Shown here: positions 1-9,870 of the stretch, piece after piece | Position numbering within the stretch: position 1 is the stretch's first letter | How the letters are laid out: every line of letters begins with the position of its first letter | Origin: Saprolegnia diclina VS20 | Taxonomy: Eukaryota > Oomycota > Saprolegniomycetes > Saprolegniales > Saprolegniaceae | Direction: 5' to 3' | DNA: 41,819 nt | NCBI RefSeq assembly: GCF_000281045.1 | Contig: NW_008246132.1 | Coordinates: 27,283-69,101, forward strand | The notes under the pieces: generated by a model | The model's input: the letters and a program-made list of their open reading frames with translations, nothing else | The model's database searches: none | What the model was told of the DNA's origin: nothing | Program-made: the position numbers and the translations under genes

Positions 1-1500
1 AGGCCGTTGGCGTTGTGAGCAGGCGTGGTGCGAGGTAGGGACGCACGTCGCGCGATTTGATCTTAAGCACTCTTGGACGAGGTCATACACCGACGTGATA
101 CGCTTGAGGAGGCGTGGAATGAGCTCGTCGATCGAGCGGTAGCCCATGCCCTTGTGGAAGACATCAAACGTATCACTGGCCGCGCGGCGGACCTCGGACA
201 GTGCGTTGCAAAGGGCATCTTCGAGCGCCACGACAAACCTCTCGACGAAATCTTCGAGCTGCTTCTTGGGCGAGCACTGGATGACCTCGGCAAGACCCAA
301 GCAGTAGCCCAGGCGCATACCGGCGGGGTTCATCAGGTCGAGGCTCGCGCGCAGGATCGGACCAACCTCGGGCATGACGCAGTACACCAAGTCGCCAAGG
401 AGCGAGATCGACGACTCACGAATGCGCCAGTTGTCGTCGAAGATACCGGCCTCGAGCGCAGGCAAGATGTCCTTTCTGTTCGAAAGCGCGTAGGAATTGA
501 AGACGATCGAGCCAGCGTGCATGGCAACGTCGCGGTAACCGTCTGACTCGTTGGAGAGACTCTCGAGATCAAGCTCGTCCGAGCCATGGCACGAGGTGCG
601 CGAAGTGGCTCTGGCCCTTGGCGAGCATACCACGGGCTTTGAACGAACCCGTGCGGCACTCAGGAATCGAGCGAGCAGCAGCGTCTGCCGGCAGATGGTG
701 TCGAGGTACAGCGCGAGGTCCTTGGCGTCGTTGACCATCGAGCACGTGTTGTCGAAAATAAGTGCAGCCTTCTTCGTCTCCGAGATGCGGTCTGTCAAGC
801 CGCGCAGAAGCATGGGCATCACAAGCGCAAGCAATGGTGCGTCGATTAAGTGCACAAACATCATCGACTGCAGCGCTTGCATCGCGTCCGTCGTCCTGCG
901 GTTCGGGTCTTGCATGTTGGCGATACGAACCGAGAGATATAAGCTCATGATGAAATTACGTGGTCGCGCGAGAGGATCTCTGTCTTGGCGCAGTGCTCGA
1001 GCCGAGGTGCGCCAGCATGCCTCTGTCAGCCTCCATGTCATTGTGGCGGTGCATGACCGGTGCGCCAAACGCATCGCACTTGGCCATGAGCGTCGACGCA
1101 ATCGTGTCGGGAAACTGCTGCATGCCGTTGGCCAGCGCCGCAGCGGGCGCGTCCGAAAGCGGCGAGATGCGACTTGATCTCGGCGCCATTTTCAAAGCGA
1201 GCGACAAAAATTGTCGAGAGCATCGGCCAATGTCGCCTTGGCGTCCTCACCTTTGTCGTCACATGGCGCTTTGTGTATTGCCTTTCGGCTCACTTGGCGA
1301 GCCTGTACGAGCGTCGAGAGCAAGCATGCTCTTGTGCAACAAGCGCTGCCGACGCGCCTCGAGCTCTTCCTTGCTATTCTCGACCTTCTTGGTTGTCGCG
1401 CTCGGGTCGGCGGCTCACTTCCGCGCGAGATTTTCACAGACCTGCGCCTCCAAGCGGCCTTCTACGTCTTGGTGTACAGAGCGTCGTCCGCGCGCAGCCA
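1..1500 (-). pseudogene. GCN1: Decayed GCN1-like HEAT-repeat protein fragment
   Basis: Minus-strand translation gives several blocks that read as GCN1, the ribosome-associated activator of the eIF2-alpha kinase GCN2. From about 955 down to 660 it reads 'FVHLIDAPLLALVMPM'. Near 620 there is 'FKARGMLAKGQSHF', in another frame. From about 545 down it reads 'IFDDNWRIRESS', 'YCLGLAEVI' and 'SIDELIPRLLK'. At the window edge 'IKSRDVRPYLAPRL' appears, again in another frame. A Lys/Glu-rich stretch near 1350 fits the linker before the EF3-like region. The blocks are in GCN1 order but separated by frame changes. The HEAT repeats expected between 'SLLGDL' and the 'GLAEVI' block are missing (roughly 80 residues compared with animal and fungal GCN1). 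No single open frame or simple 45-nt intron set restores it, so I call it a pseudogene, truncated by the window edge. An intact but misassembled gene is the alternative. Confidence 0.68.
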
Positions 1501-1651
1501 ATGTCGGCGTCGCCGCTTTAAACGTTGGTAATTGTTGGTGTCTCGAGCGTCGTGGCCACGTGCGACTGAATGAGGTTGCTCAAGAGGAGCGCTTCGCGAA
1601 GCGTCGCAATAGCACACTGCGCGCCCAAGGTGCGATGCGGCGTGAAGCCAC

Positions 1652-1663
1652 TCATTTCATTTC
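1652..1663 (+). promoter_or_regulatory. Oomycete Inr/FPR-like start element (imperfect)
   Basis: TCATTTCATTTC lies 14 bases before the ATG at 1677. It resembles the oomycete core TCATTYYNCAWTTT with the spacer shortened. It favours the ATG at 1677 over the in-frame ATG at 1635, which would lie upstream of the expected transcription start. Confidence 0.35.
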
Positions 1664-1676
1664 GACTCTTGACACG

Positions 1677-3656
1677 ATGGGACGAAGCGCCTACGTGACG
1701 GAAGGTGTGACGAGTGTCAAGTCAAAGTCCTCGCTCTACAGCCAGTGGCGGCGCTTGTACCAGCACGCAGTTACGATCGGAGGCCTCCTTGTCCTTCCGC
1801 TCATTGCCAGCGACGCGATCGTCAACAACTGGGCCATCAACGCGTACCTGGGCGACGGAAAGTTCTTCTTCACGCCGATCGCAGCCGCCCAAAATGCGCA
1901 GCAGCTCAACGCGCAGTACAGCTACGCGAAGAGCCTCGGCGTCCACGACCTCTCCAAGATCGGTCAATGGATCGCCAACTCCACCGTTGTCCGCCTCGTC
2001 ACCGAGAGTGACGACGTGTACGTCATCAACGCCGGGGAGTTTCCCCTGACAGGGGCGACCAACCTGTGTCCGATATTTGCCCAAACGTACGAAATCTCAA
2101 GCGTTGGCAAAGTCCGGCTAGCGCTCGCGTCCGACTCGGTGACGTTCTACCGCGGCAACGCGCTCACGCATCTTTTTACCGATGACGCCGAGGCCAACTT
2201 GGGCACCTCATCGATGAAGTCCACCGAGTTGTTCGATCTCGGCTATGTGCCTGGACGCACCGGCACGGACCTCCGCTTCACGCACGATGTGTTTGTTCAA
2301 AATACTTCCCAGCCGCAATCCCAGATCGTGAAATTTTACCGCATCTTCCCCCGGACGTACTGCACCGGGTGTGCGCCGACAGCGGAGCTCGGGCACAGCG
2401 TATGCAATTTTACCTATGTCTACAACGACTCGTTAAAGGCGCTTCGCGTGACCAACAGCACTTTTGTGCCCGGCTCGACGTACTTTCTCGGGCTCATGAT
2501 CTCGCACACGGCGTTCGGCGTCGCGGCGCTCTACATCAAGCTCACTGCGATCGCGATCGCGATCGGCGGGTACCTCGCCGGTCGACGCACCGTCCAGTGG
2601 CTTGAAATCGACCCAACCAGAGTCGACGGAATCGGTACACGCGCTCTTCGCGTCATCCTACCCAAGCTCTTTCCGTACCAGAGCTATGCGCTGAGCTACG
2701 CGTCGTTCTGCTACAACTCGGATTTGTTTGTGCTTTTGTATGCGCTCTCGGTGCTCCTCGACCTCAACAGCTCGTTCATCTTTGTCCGCGAAGTCCACGT
2801 GTACAATAATCTGGCGCCGCAATTCCTCTACTCGCTGCAAATGTTTTCGCTCTCGAGCCGGCTTCTCTGGGTCAACTGCGCCTTTCTCAAGCTCCTAAAG
2901 ATATTCTGGAGCTTGGTGAGCACCGCGTCGTACAATGGCCAGAGCGCGCTCATGGGTTTTTTCAATTTGTCGTCGACCACGTCCGTGTACCTCAGCGCCG
3001 TCCTCCTCTTTTACGTACCAGCGTACATCGAGTACAACAACTCGGTCGCGACGTCCATTCGCAACGTCAACGAAAGCATCGACGGCATCCGCGTCCGCGT
3101 CTTTGACGGGTTTTACCTCCGCGTGCTCTCGTCCGTCGGCGTCGGCCTCGTTCTCAACGTCCTCTTTGTCACGGCCGTGGACCGGCTCTGGAATTGGCGC
3201 TACTGGCAGCTGCTCGCGAAAAACTCACTCGCGCGCCAAGCCATGTACAACAGCAGCTCGATCGTGTGCGACTTTGTCGACGGTATCGAGCCCGACGCGG
3301 ACGACCGCAGCGCTGCATCGTCGATCATGTGCCGCGCGCGCCGCTTGAGCACGCTACAGTGGTTTTTCATGAGCCATTTGACGTGTTTTGGCTTGCCAGA
3401 GAAGAAGCTCCGGGCCAAGAAGCTCTCGCTCGTCAATGTCAAGCAGCACCCCACGGCCAATTCAAGCACGCGGTCCAACTCGATCACGTATCCGACGGCG
3501 CTGCCGCTGCCTGTATCCGTGCCGGATGATGGTGCGTACATGGTGGTGCAGGACGGCGACCACAACATCCACCTCCTCGACGGCCAGCTCAACGACGTAA
3601 CGAGCCTCGTGTACAATATCAAGGTCCTCAAGAATACGACTGTCACCGTCAAGTAA
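1677..3656 (+). CDS. Polytopic membrane protein of unknown family (copy 1)
   Basis: Single-exon 659-residue protein with no recognised family. A hydrophobic segment at about residues 28-48 is followed by a roughly 230-residue probably non-cytoplasmic region. That region contains 'NNWAIN', several N-x-S/T sites and a 'YCTGC' motif. About six more hydrophobic segments follow, starting with 'LTAIAIAIGGYLAGRRTVQW'. The C-terminal tail carries 'FGLPEK' and ends with 'NIHLLD...VTSLVYNIKVLK'. The tail and the CTGC region are the parts best conserved with the copy at 26282-28189 on the same strand, so the protein is real and duplicated. The open frame runs on upstream to 960 over the antisense GCN1 remnant. 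I start at 1677 because similarity to the second copy begins there and an Inr-like element precedes it. A plasma- or endomembrane location is inferred; function is unknown. Confidence 0.85.
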   Translation: MGRSAYVTEGVTSVKSKSSLYSQWRRLYQHAVTIGGLLVLPLIASDAIVNNWAINAYLGDGKFFFTPIAAAQNAQQLNAQYSYAKSLGVHDLSKIGQWIANSTVVRLVTESDDVYVINAGEFPLTGATNLCPIFAQTYEISSVGKVRLALASDSVTFYRGNALTHLFTDDAEANLGTSSMKSTELFDLGYVPGRTGTDLRFTHDVFVQNTSQPQSQIVKFYRIFPRTYCTGCAPTAELGHSVCNFTYVYNDSLKALRVTNSTFVPGSTYFLGLMISHTAFGVAALYIKLTAIAIAIGGYLAGRRTVQWLEIDPTRVDGIGTRALRVILPKLFPYQSYALSYASFCYNSDLFVLLYALSVLLDLNSSFIFVREVHVYNNLAPQFLYSLQMFSLSSRLLWVNCAFLKLLKIFWSLVSTASYNGQSALMGFFNLSSTTSVYLSAVLLFYVPAYIEYNNSVATSIRNVNESIDGIRVRVFDGFYLRVLSSVGVGLVLNVLFVTAVDRLWNWRYWQLLAKNSLARQAMYNSSSIVCDFVDGIEPDADDRSAASSIMCRARRLSTLQWFFMSHLTCFGLPEKKLRAKKLSLVNVKQHPTANSSTRSNSITYPTALPLPVSVPDDGAYMVVQDGDHNIHLLDGQLNDVTSLVYNIKVLKNTTVTVK

Positions 3657-4129
3657 GACAGCCGACTGCCTTCCAGACTGCTTATCCAGCTACAACTATA
3701 AAAATGTACATGTTTTGCTAGTACGTACTACTACATGTACATGCAATATCTGCCGACATCATGTTCGCAGCCGTACTTTAAGAAAATCACGGTTCCACAC
3801 CTCGGCAGTAGGTTTACTGTTTATTACGGTATCTCACGAGACGCGCACGCGGGGCCCGGCACACTCGACCAGCGCCTCGCACAACCACAAATAGCCGGCT
3901 ATTAAAACAGGTTAGCATAGTCGGCTATTAAAACAGGTTAGCATAGTCGGCTTGTCCAGGTGGACTCCCGGTCGGTCGTGTTCGTAGCAACTTGCGCTTG
4001 GAAGTTCCTGGAAGCCACTCACGATGGACACAAGCGCCAGCTCGGAGGCCGCGTGATGGCTATGCTTATTTCTCTGTCTAAGCAACACCCCCTCGAGTGT
4101 TTTCCTAGTCTTTTTTATTTTGCGCTCCA
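3657..4129. other. Intergenic spacer with inverted and direct repeats
   Basis: No gene is recognised. ATGTACATGT (3704-3713) and ACATGTACAT (3733-3742) can pair across 19 bases just after the membrane-protein stop. A 26-bp unit is repeated at 3896-3947. The minus ankyrin gene and the plus membrane-protein gene converge here, so this is a 3'-to-3' spacer. Confidence 0.6.
3896..3952. repeat. Two perfect tandem copies of a 26-bp unit
   Basis: The unit starts CGGCTATTAAAACAGG and ends CATAGT. Copies occupy 3896-3921 and 3922-3947, with a 5-base start of a third at 3948-3952. The copies are identical, so the duplication is recent. Confidence 0.9.
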
Positions 4130-5749
4130 TCACGACACTAAACGTGTCCAGAAACGCCATGCGTTGGTACCACGTGGTCCAGAGCCGTGGATGTCAATCC
4201 ACCGGAGCAGGCGCTTCTGGCCGTGGCGCGCCGCCTGGTCTCTCGCCGCGCTCAAGTCCACGCGTTTCGACAAGTGGGGCGAGAACGACGCATACAAGGA
4301 CTCGAGCGCATCAATATCGCCGGCGTCGAGCAGCTTGTTAGCTTTGATGTGGCAGTTGTCGGCCGTCACTGGGTCCGGCACCCGCACCGGTACGTGGTTC
4401 AAGTGAAACGCGTCGTGGAGCCAACGGACAGTGTCGTGGCGGTCAGCGCCTGCTGCTGCTGCCATGGCGGCCGCGAAGCCCACGGCGCCAAGAGTAGCAA
4501 AGAGCCACTGCACGTTGGCGAGCGATCCGCACCCACAGGCCTGAAGCAGAAAAGCGTCGTCCACGCCCGCACGGTCCAAAAATGACCGCATCCCTGACGC
4601 CGTGTCAACGTCAACAATAGCGTTGACCAGAACTTCGTCAATCGCTGCCGCTTGGTCAAGTGCCATGGTTGTATCCGCGCGCAAGACACCGCGGAGCACC
4701 GACTGCAGCTTCTCGACCGTCTCGTGGCGCGCCGCAGCAAGAAGCAGTTGGAGGTGGAGAGTTCGGGGCAATGCGCGCACTGCCGTCACAATCTCGGCGT
4801 CTGTCGCGTCGAGCACGAGCGTCGGGTACAACTCGTAGTCGTAAAAGAGCTTGGCGGTGGCACTCGCATCAAGCGCTTCCCAGTCCACCTTGGCGTCGAC
4901 AAGGTGCTGAAGCGCTTGAACATGGCCGCGCCCAGGAATGGTCGTAGCTTCCCACTCGAAATACACCCACGTTTTTTTTAGGGTGCACGGTCCGTGATGC
5001 AGCAGTCGTCGCACGACACCAGCGTGGCCGCGCGTGAGTGCCGCCGTGAGCGCTGTCTGCATCGAATGCGACGGCGTCCAGTGCACGGCCGTGTAGTCGG
5101 GCGACCCGGTTGAGAGCTCGCACGTGAACAAGTAGTCGACGACATCGTCGTGGCCGTTCGTGGCAGCGGCAACCAGCGCGTGCCACACGATTGCATGACC
5201 GGATGCGCGCAACCAATGCAGGATCTCGAGATGGCCGTTGGCTGCAGCGACGCAGACGGCCGAGTACGTGTTGGTCATCTCCGAGCCAAAGTGAACTTGG
5301 GGCTCAACGACGGAAGGGTTGGCGAGCGCGAGGTTCTGGGCGACGTCGAGGTGGCCCGCCGCAATCGCAAGTAAAAAGCTCCCAGGCGTGACGAGCTCGG
5401 CATCGGATGCGATGAATAGCGCGATGAGCCGCCAGTGGCCTTCAAGGATCGCAAAGTGGAATGGGAGCTGGTCTTCTTGGTGTGGAAACGTGAGAAATAG
5501 ATTTTCCGTGTCGGCGCAGTCGGGCTCCAAGCGCTTGGTGAAGAAGGGCAGCGAGCGAAAGCGCGCGGGCAGCGGCCTGAGAATGGCGGAAAACTCCTTG
5601 CCGCCATACTCGGTATCGTCGGTCACATAGTAGTCAAACTGGACAGAGTCGCAGAGTTGACGGACCTCGCGTACAGCCCCCGACAGACCGCGCTGAAAAC
5701 TTACGATGACGCGCCAAAGATCATGGGCTGTCAGCGCTCGACGGGTCAT
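4130..5749 (-). CDS. Ankyrin-repeat protein
   Basis: Single-exon protein of about 539 residues from the ATG at 5749; an in-frame ATG at 5791 would add 14 residues. The N-terminus ('ALTAHDLWRVIVSFQ') looks like the short helical leader seen on many oomycete ankyrin proteins. Ankyrin-type helices follow from about residue 100, for example 'LLAIAAGHLDVAQNLAL', 'CVAAANGHLEILHWLR', 'ATNGHDDVVDYLF' and 'ALTRGHAGVVRRLL'. The C-terminal 250 residues carry more degenerate repeats. There is no signal peptide or TM segment, so it is probably a soluble cytoplasmic or nuclear binding protein. The partner cannot be read from sequence. Large ankyrin families of this kind are typical of Saprolegniales. Confidence 0.85.
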   Translation of the reverse strand: MTRRALTAHDLWRVIVSFQRGLSGAVREVRQLCDSVQFDYYVTDDTEYGGKEFSAILRPLPARFRSLPFFTKRLEPDCADTENLFLTFPHQEDQLPFHFAILEGHWRLIALFIASDAELVTPGSFLLAIAAGHLDVAQNLALANPSVVEPQVHFGSEMTNTYSAVCVAAANGHLEILHWLRASGHAIVWHALVAAATNGHDDVVDYLFTCELSTGSPDYTAVHWTPSHSMQTALTAALTRGHAGVVRRLLHHGPCTLKKTWVYFEWEATTIPGRGHVQALQHLVDAKVDWEALDASATAKLFYDYELYPTLVLDATDAEIVTAVRALPRTLHLQLLLAAARHETVEKLQSVLRGVLRADTTMALDQAAAIDEVLVNAIVDVDTASGMRSFLDRAGVDDAFLLQACGCGSLANVQWLFATLGAVGFAAAMAAAAGADRHDTVRWLHDAFHLNHVPVRVPDPVTADNCHIKANKLLDAGDIDALESLYASFSPHLSKRVDLSAARDQAARHGQKRLLRWIDIHGSGPRGTNAWRFWTRLVS

Positions 5750-5825
5750 TTTGCAAACTGACGTGCAAGGTTGGCGATGACACACCATCACTCACCTAGT
5801 GGAACAATCACTCAGTGCCCTTGTA

Positions 5826-5844
5826 GCCGGTTAATGTAACCGGC
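5826..5844. repeat. Short perfect hairpin
   Basis: GCCGGTTA and TAACCGGC flank a 3-base loop, 80 bp upstream of the ankyrin gene start. Role unknown. Confidence 0.6.
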
Positions 5845-5946
5845 TTCACGGATGTCTTACCACACGCAATTAGCGCGCCCGATTTCGGCCTTGCACAATG
5901 CACGGCTTTATCTGCTCTGGGCCAATGAGAGCGCATCATTGAGATC

Positions 5947-5955
5947 ATTTTGTCC
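5947..5955. repeat. Left 9-bp target-site duplication (ATTTTGTCC)
   Basis: ATTTTGTCC directly abuts the left end of the inverted-repeat element and recurs directly after its right end at 7520-7528. The perfect match at the exact element borders marks a transposition event. Confidence 0.85.
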
Positions 5956-7519
5956 CAGGTTCCTTTTTCGTCCGGGCGCCGGACCGTCCGGGTGACCGGA
6001 TAAAGTCCGGATAAAAAACCCGGACCGTCCGGGTGGTTTGACAGGGACTAAAAAAAGGATATCCTAGAAAAGCCTAAAAAAATATTTTTTCGTTTTTGGA
6101 CGGATGCCGTCCACCAGCCATTCATTCCTCAAAACGCTACCCAGAACAATAATGACCATCGCCTCGACGGCAATGGCCGGCTAGCCCTCTGCCGGCGCAT
6201 CATGTGGAGCAGCCACGGCGCACGCCCATGCGCGTACCACTACGACCGACGATGCCGACGACCACGCCGATCCAGCCACGAACACTACTACCACGCTACC
6301 GACGCCGATGCCAGTGCGGCCAGTACAGCGACCGACGCCGATGCCAGTGCGGCCAGTACAGCGACCGACGCCGACGCCAGTGCCACAACCCACGCCATTG
6401 CGGCCGACGACATACGCCGTTGCGTCCCACGCCGCCGCTACCGTTGAATTGCGGCGACGACGACCGGTGCTGTTGCGTTGCGGCGACGACGACCGACGCC
6501 AACGCTGTGACGACGACCGACGCCAACGCTGCGACTGCGACCGACTGTGAAAAGTTGGCTCGCCGTCGTGGAAATGTAGATGATTGCAACTGCAGGCTCG
6601 AACCACAACCAACATTCGTGTAAATGTAATGCGACCACGTCTTGACTTGTATTCATGTTCCATAACGCCGATAAGTTCCGGAACGGTGTGCAACAGCTCG
6701 ACCGTCTTTTCAGCTTTGAGGTCTGCAAAATTGGCAGCAAGGGTCAAGGTCGACGCCGGGTTACCCAAGATTCAGCAACCGCACTCTTTCTTGAATCGCT
6801 CGCACACTCGACCGCTCAGTTAACGTAACGTTGTATAACAACTCGAACCAAATTGCTGCGAGCGACGACAGAGCATCGGCCCAGAAAAGCCTGCGCACCG
6901 TAGCGCAGCGGAGGTTGGGCGTTGGCTTTTGTGCAGGCCGTGCCTTGGCGACGAGTGAGCCCCGGTCTTTCCCGTTAAAGGAATTCATTATCGATGGGTC
7001 GCCCAGGTGGAGGCGGGTAGGCCCGCAGGGCCGCGCCGACCCTGGTGCGAAAAGAACCTAAAAATGTTATCAGTGCCACCGGCACGATCCGCGCGCGAGA
7101 CCTTGTTATCTGGATTCGGCCTGAGCGCAGTTTCGTCGGACGACCGAGGTGCTCTGGTTGCGCCCCCGACACAAAGCACGATCTCATAGATTAAGTTAGC
7201 GCGAGTACGCTATGCATAAGAAACGCAATGTTCATTTTCCAATGTCCAACTTTCAGTTTCTTCGGTCATGCGCATCTGAAGGACGGCATGCCAATATCGA
7301 AAATTTTACGAGTTCCATCGCTAAATCGGCCAAGTGCTGGAGCCAGGGATTTCTCAATTTTCGCACGTTTTTCAAAAAAAATATTTCAGGACTTCAGGAC
7401 TTCCGAATCCCTAAAACTATTATCCGGATCAAACCGGTCGCCCGGACAGTCCGGGTACTTTTATCCGGACGTTATCCGGACACCCGGACGGTCCGGCGCC
7501 CGGACAGGAGTGGGGCTTG
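5956..7519. mobile_element. Non-autonomous TIR transposon, Mutator-like by TSD and TIR length
   Basis: A 1,564-bp element bounded by inverted repeats of about 140 bp (5956-6095 and 7374-7519) and by a 9-bp target duplication. The inverted repeats share GTCCGGGCGCCGGACCGTC, the same number of bases (14) from both ends. They then share an array of CCGGATAA and CCGGAC-n-GTCCGG palindromes, and finally an A/T-rich block. The outermost 14 bases have diverged mainly by transitions. TIRs over 100 bp with 9-bp TSDs are typical of Mutator-like elements; hAT elements normally give 8 bp. No transposase is recognised inside. The interior holds low-complexity minus-strand frames (6181-6768, 6761-6988) and 33-bp tandem repeats, so it must be mobilised in trans or be a relic. 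Confidence 0.78.
6298..6385. repeat. 33-bp tandem repeat inside the transposon
   Basis: A 33-bp unit beginning ACCGACGCCGATGCCAGTG is present as two perfect copies (6298-6330, 6331-6363) plus a partial third. Further GACGACGACC-rich degenerate repeats follow to about 6550. Confidence 0.85.
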
Positions 7520-7528
7520 ATTTTGTCC
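7520..7528. repeat. Right 9-bp target-site duplication (ATTTTGTCC)
   Basis: Identical to 5947-5955 and directly outside the right inverted repeat. Confidence 0.85.
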
Positions 7529-7940
7529 AACCAGATACACCGAGAGTTAGTACAGGGAAGGACAGCACATTATTAATCGCATTTGGGCTGGCACTACGAG
7601 GCTCCTCCCACCTGTACTCTCTTGATGGTGCTTCGGTGGGTCTCACTCGCGACCCTGGCACGGCTGCTGACGAAGCCAAAGATCGTGGGGACGTAGCCTT
7701 CTCGGACTGTTGCCACGCTCCAAGCAAATCGCAATTCAGCGCTCGAGCAACTTGGCGAGCCAATGACGCTGCGGAATCCACGCTCTTATATTTTGCTTTC
7801 AAGTAGGGAATGGTTGCAGGTGGGGTCGTCGGCTGACCTTTCTTGATTCCACCAATCACAACCCTGCCTCCGGATCGAAGCGGCGCGGCCACTCACTTGT
7901 TGGCAAAGAAAAGTCGCAAGCGCACTCTCAGATCGTAGTG
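7529..7940. other. Spacer right of the transposon
   Basis: A minus-strand open frame (7461-7892) runs through this spacer and into the transposon's right inverted repeat. It has no recognised motif. I see no supported gene. Confidence 0.5.
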
Positions 7941-9292
7941 ATGATCGCCGACATCAAGGGCTACCACGGCGTCATGTCCGTAGCGTGTCTCAAGCAGTGG
8001 CACACCCTCGGGGCTACGACGCTGGCGGCGACCAACACCAACAACGAAAACGTCACGGACAAGCACCAGTGGGTCGCGGTGGTCGATGGCCCGATCGAGA
8101 TCTACGCGCCGCTCAGCCATGTGGCCCGTCTCGTGACCGTCGTGCAAAGAGCGTATTTTTGTGCAGTATTTGCCAACAAGGCTCTGCTCGCCAGCCTTCG
8201 CGACGCCAACGCGCCGCCGCTGCCCGTGCACCAGTTGCACATTCTCGAGAAGAACGCGCAGTGCCGTATGTCCATCGAAGGGGTCATGCACTGCTTAGGC
8301 AACGCTGGGATCGAGAGCGCATTCGTGACGTGCGCCGGCAACCGCTCGCCCATCGCAGGCACCGGTTCGCTGTTCCACCGCCACTGCGCCTGGGAGCGCG
8401 CTCGGCCGTCACCGGTCAATGACCACCCCTTCAGCATCGACCTTGGCACCAACGTCGTGGACCATCTGGAGACGCTCGGCATCGAGCTCTCCGATGCCTC
8501 CTACTACTTGATTGGTCTTGACCCGACCAAGCAAAGCCTCTACGTGGACCAGGACACGGAGCTCCGGACCATCCTGCAGACCATGGGGGGCGACAGACCG
8601 CTCGGGTACATTGTCCGCACGTTCGAGACGCCCAAGGCGCTTGGCTACAAGGATACGAGCGGCGCGTCGCAGGTTGTCCTAGTCGTAAACGGGTGGTCTT
8701 GACATGTGTCGTAGACGGTGCTTGTCACCAAGATGAAGATCTTTCCCGATATCCTGGACATGCTTGAGGGGCAGAACTACCATCGTGCGCAAACAGTCTC
8801 GAGAACGACCACGTACCGCCAACTCCAGCGCATGCGCCAGGACGGAATCGACTACATCGACGAGGTCTCGGCCAACGACTTCGCGCTGCTGCGCCACATG
8901 GCAGGGGCTCGCGTCGAGTTTACGGTCCAAGTCGAGCCGGCGTCCTACGACAACGACGCGCTCCCGACCATCGTCAACGTCTGCATGACCGAGCTCGTCC
9001 AGCCGTTCTTCAAGGACTGCTTCAAGGTCATCGATGGCTCACGTGATGGTTGCTGAGAAAGTTGGCGTTGTAGGCTGTGTCTCTGCGCGACTACAAGGAG
9101 AATCTCATGGCGTGGGTGCGCTTCCTCAAGCCCTCTGGCACGGCGCAGCACGGTAATCGACCGACCGAAGAGCTCCTCACGCGCTTCGCCGCCTTCCTCA
9201 ACGCCCACGGCTACTATGTAAGTGAGAACGCGTCGCTCTACGATGCGTACGCGGCGAGCGCCCAAAACCCCAGCACCAACGACGAAGGTTAA
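7941..9292 (+). CDS. Orphan protein, three exons
   Basis: The best gene model joins 7941-8672, 8715-9026 and 9074-9292. All junctions are in frame with GT...TAG introns of 42 and 47 nt, giving about 420 residues. Third codon positions are strongly G/C throughout, as in the confirmed genes. No signal peptide, TM segment or known domain is recognised. The middle exon reads 'MKIFPDILDMLEGQNYH' near its start. The first intron could instead start at 8685 (30 nt), but 8673 gives the length normal for this window. Another exon upstream is possible because GTAG precedes the ATG. Function unknown. Confidence 0.6.
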
Positions 9293-9870
9293 GACGCAAT
9301 CGTGGCATCCCGCGCTAGCAATTTCAATTCGATAATACCTCCTAATACCAACCAAGCCTGTCCGTAGTTGCTGCGTTGACCGAAGCAAGCAATAGTGATC
9401 TAGGTTCACATCAAGCAGACACGTTCGCCGCAGCAGGTCTTCGGCTAGCTCCAGGAGACGCATGAGCGCTGCAGCTGCTGGGTGTGTGCAACCATCGCAT
9501 ACAGTACAGTTGTGGGGCACTCGGTGTGAGCCTAGCCCAAGTCAACACTACTAAGCTAGGCCAGGCTTCGTATGTTTTGTCCTACGGGAGAGGCCCGTTG
9601 ATGGGGGACTGTACAGCCAGTGGCAGCAGTCGGACGCTGCCACTTTGCGTTGTGCTTTGTGGTACACTCATTCTCTGTCTCGTGTGTTGCGGTTGGTTGG
9701 AATATCGTGCGCTGGTGCTGCCAGCAAATAACCGGTTTCGCCCAATGGCCTTGCTTCTTTCGATTCTTTTTGGCCAATGAACACGCGAGACCTCTCGACC
9801 GCATGCGAGCGCAGCATACAAACACCAAGTGTAAGAAAAACCCATAAAACGCCATTTCCCGTTGGCAGGC
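9293..9870. other. Intergenic, no gene seen
   Basis: Open frames here have mixed codon use and no motif. The segment holds a short inverted repeat (GCCTAGC...GCTAGGC, about 9533-9564) and a copy of the dispersed GCATACAAACACCAAG motif. An FPR-like CCATTTCCC at 9852-9860 lies just before the INTS6 start. Confidence 0.5.
9814..9829 (+). repeat. Dispersed motif GCATACAAACACCAAG, copy A
   Basis: A 16-base exact match to the copy at 18794-18809 and one mismatch to the copy at 18734-18749. All three lie upstream of plus-strand genes. Confidence 0.7.

Noticed and set aside
960-1676. Upstream extension of membrane protein copy 1 to an 898-residue protein
   Set aside because: The extra 239 codons lie antisense to the GCN1 remnant, do not align with the second copy, and precede an Inr-like element.
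6181-6768. 195-codon minus frame as a real gene
   Set aside because: Most of it is driven by the 33-bp and GAC-rich repeats inside the transposon. No domain was recognised.
5956-7519. hAT-family assignment of the transposon
   Set aside because: hAT elements give 8-bp duplications and short terminal repeats; here the duplication is 9 bp and the terminal repeats are about 140 bp. Without a transposase the family stays tentative.
9484-9780. 98-codon plus frame with a hydrophobic stretch
   Set aside because: No codon bias, no start element and no homologous copy in the window; probably chance.
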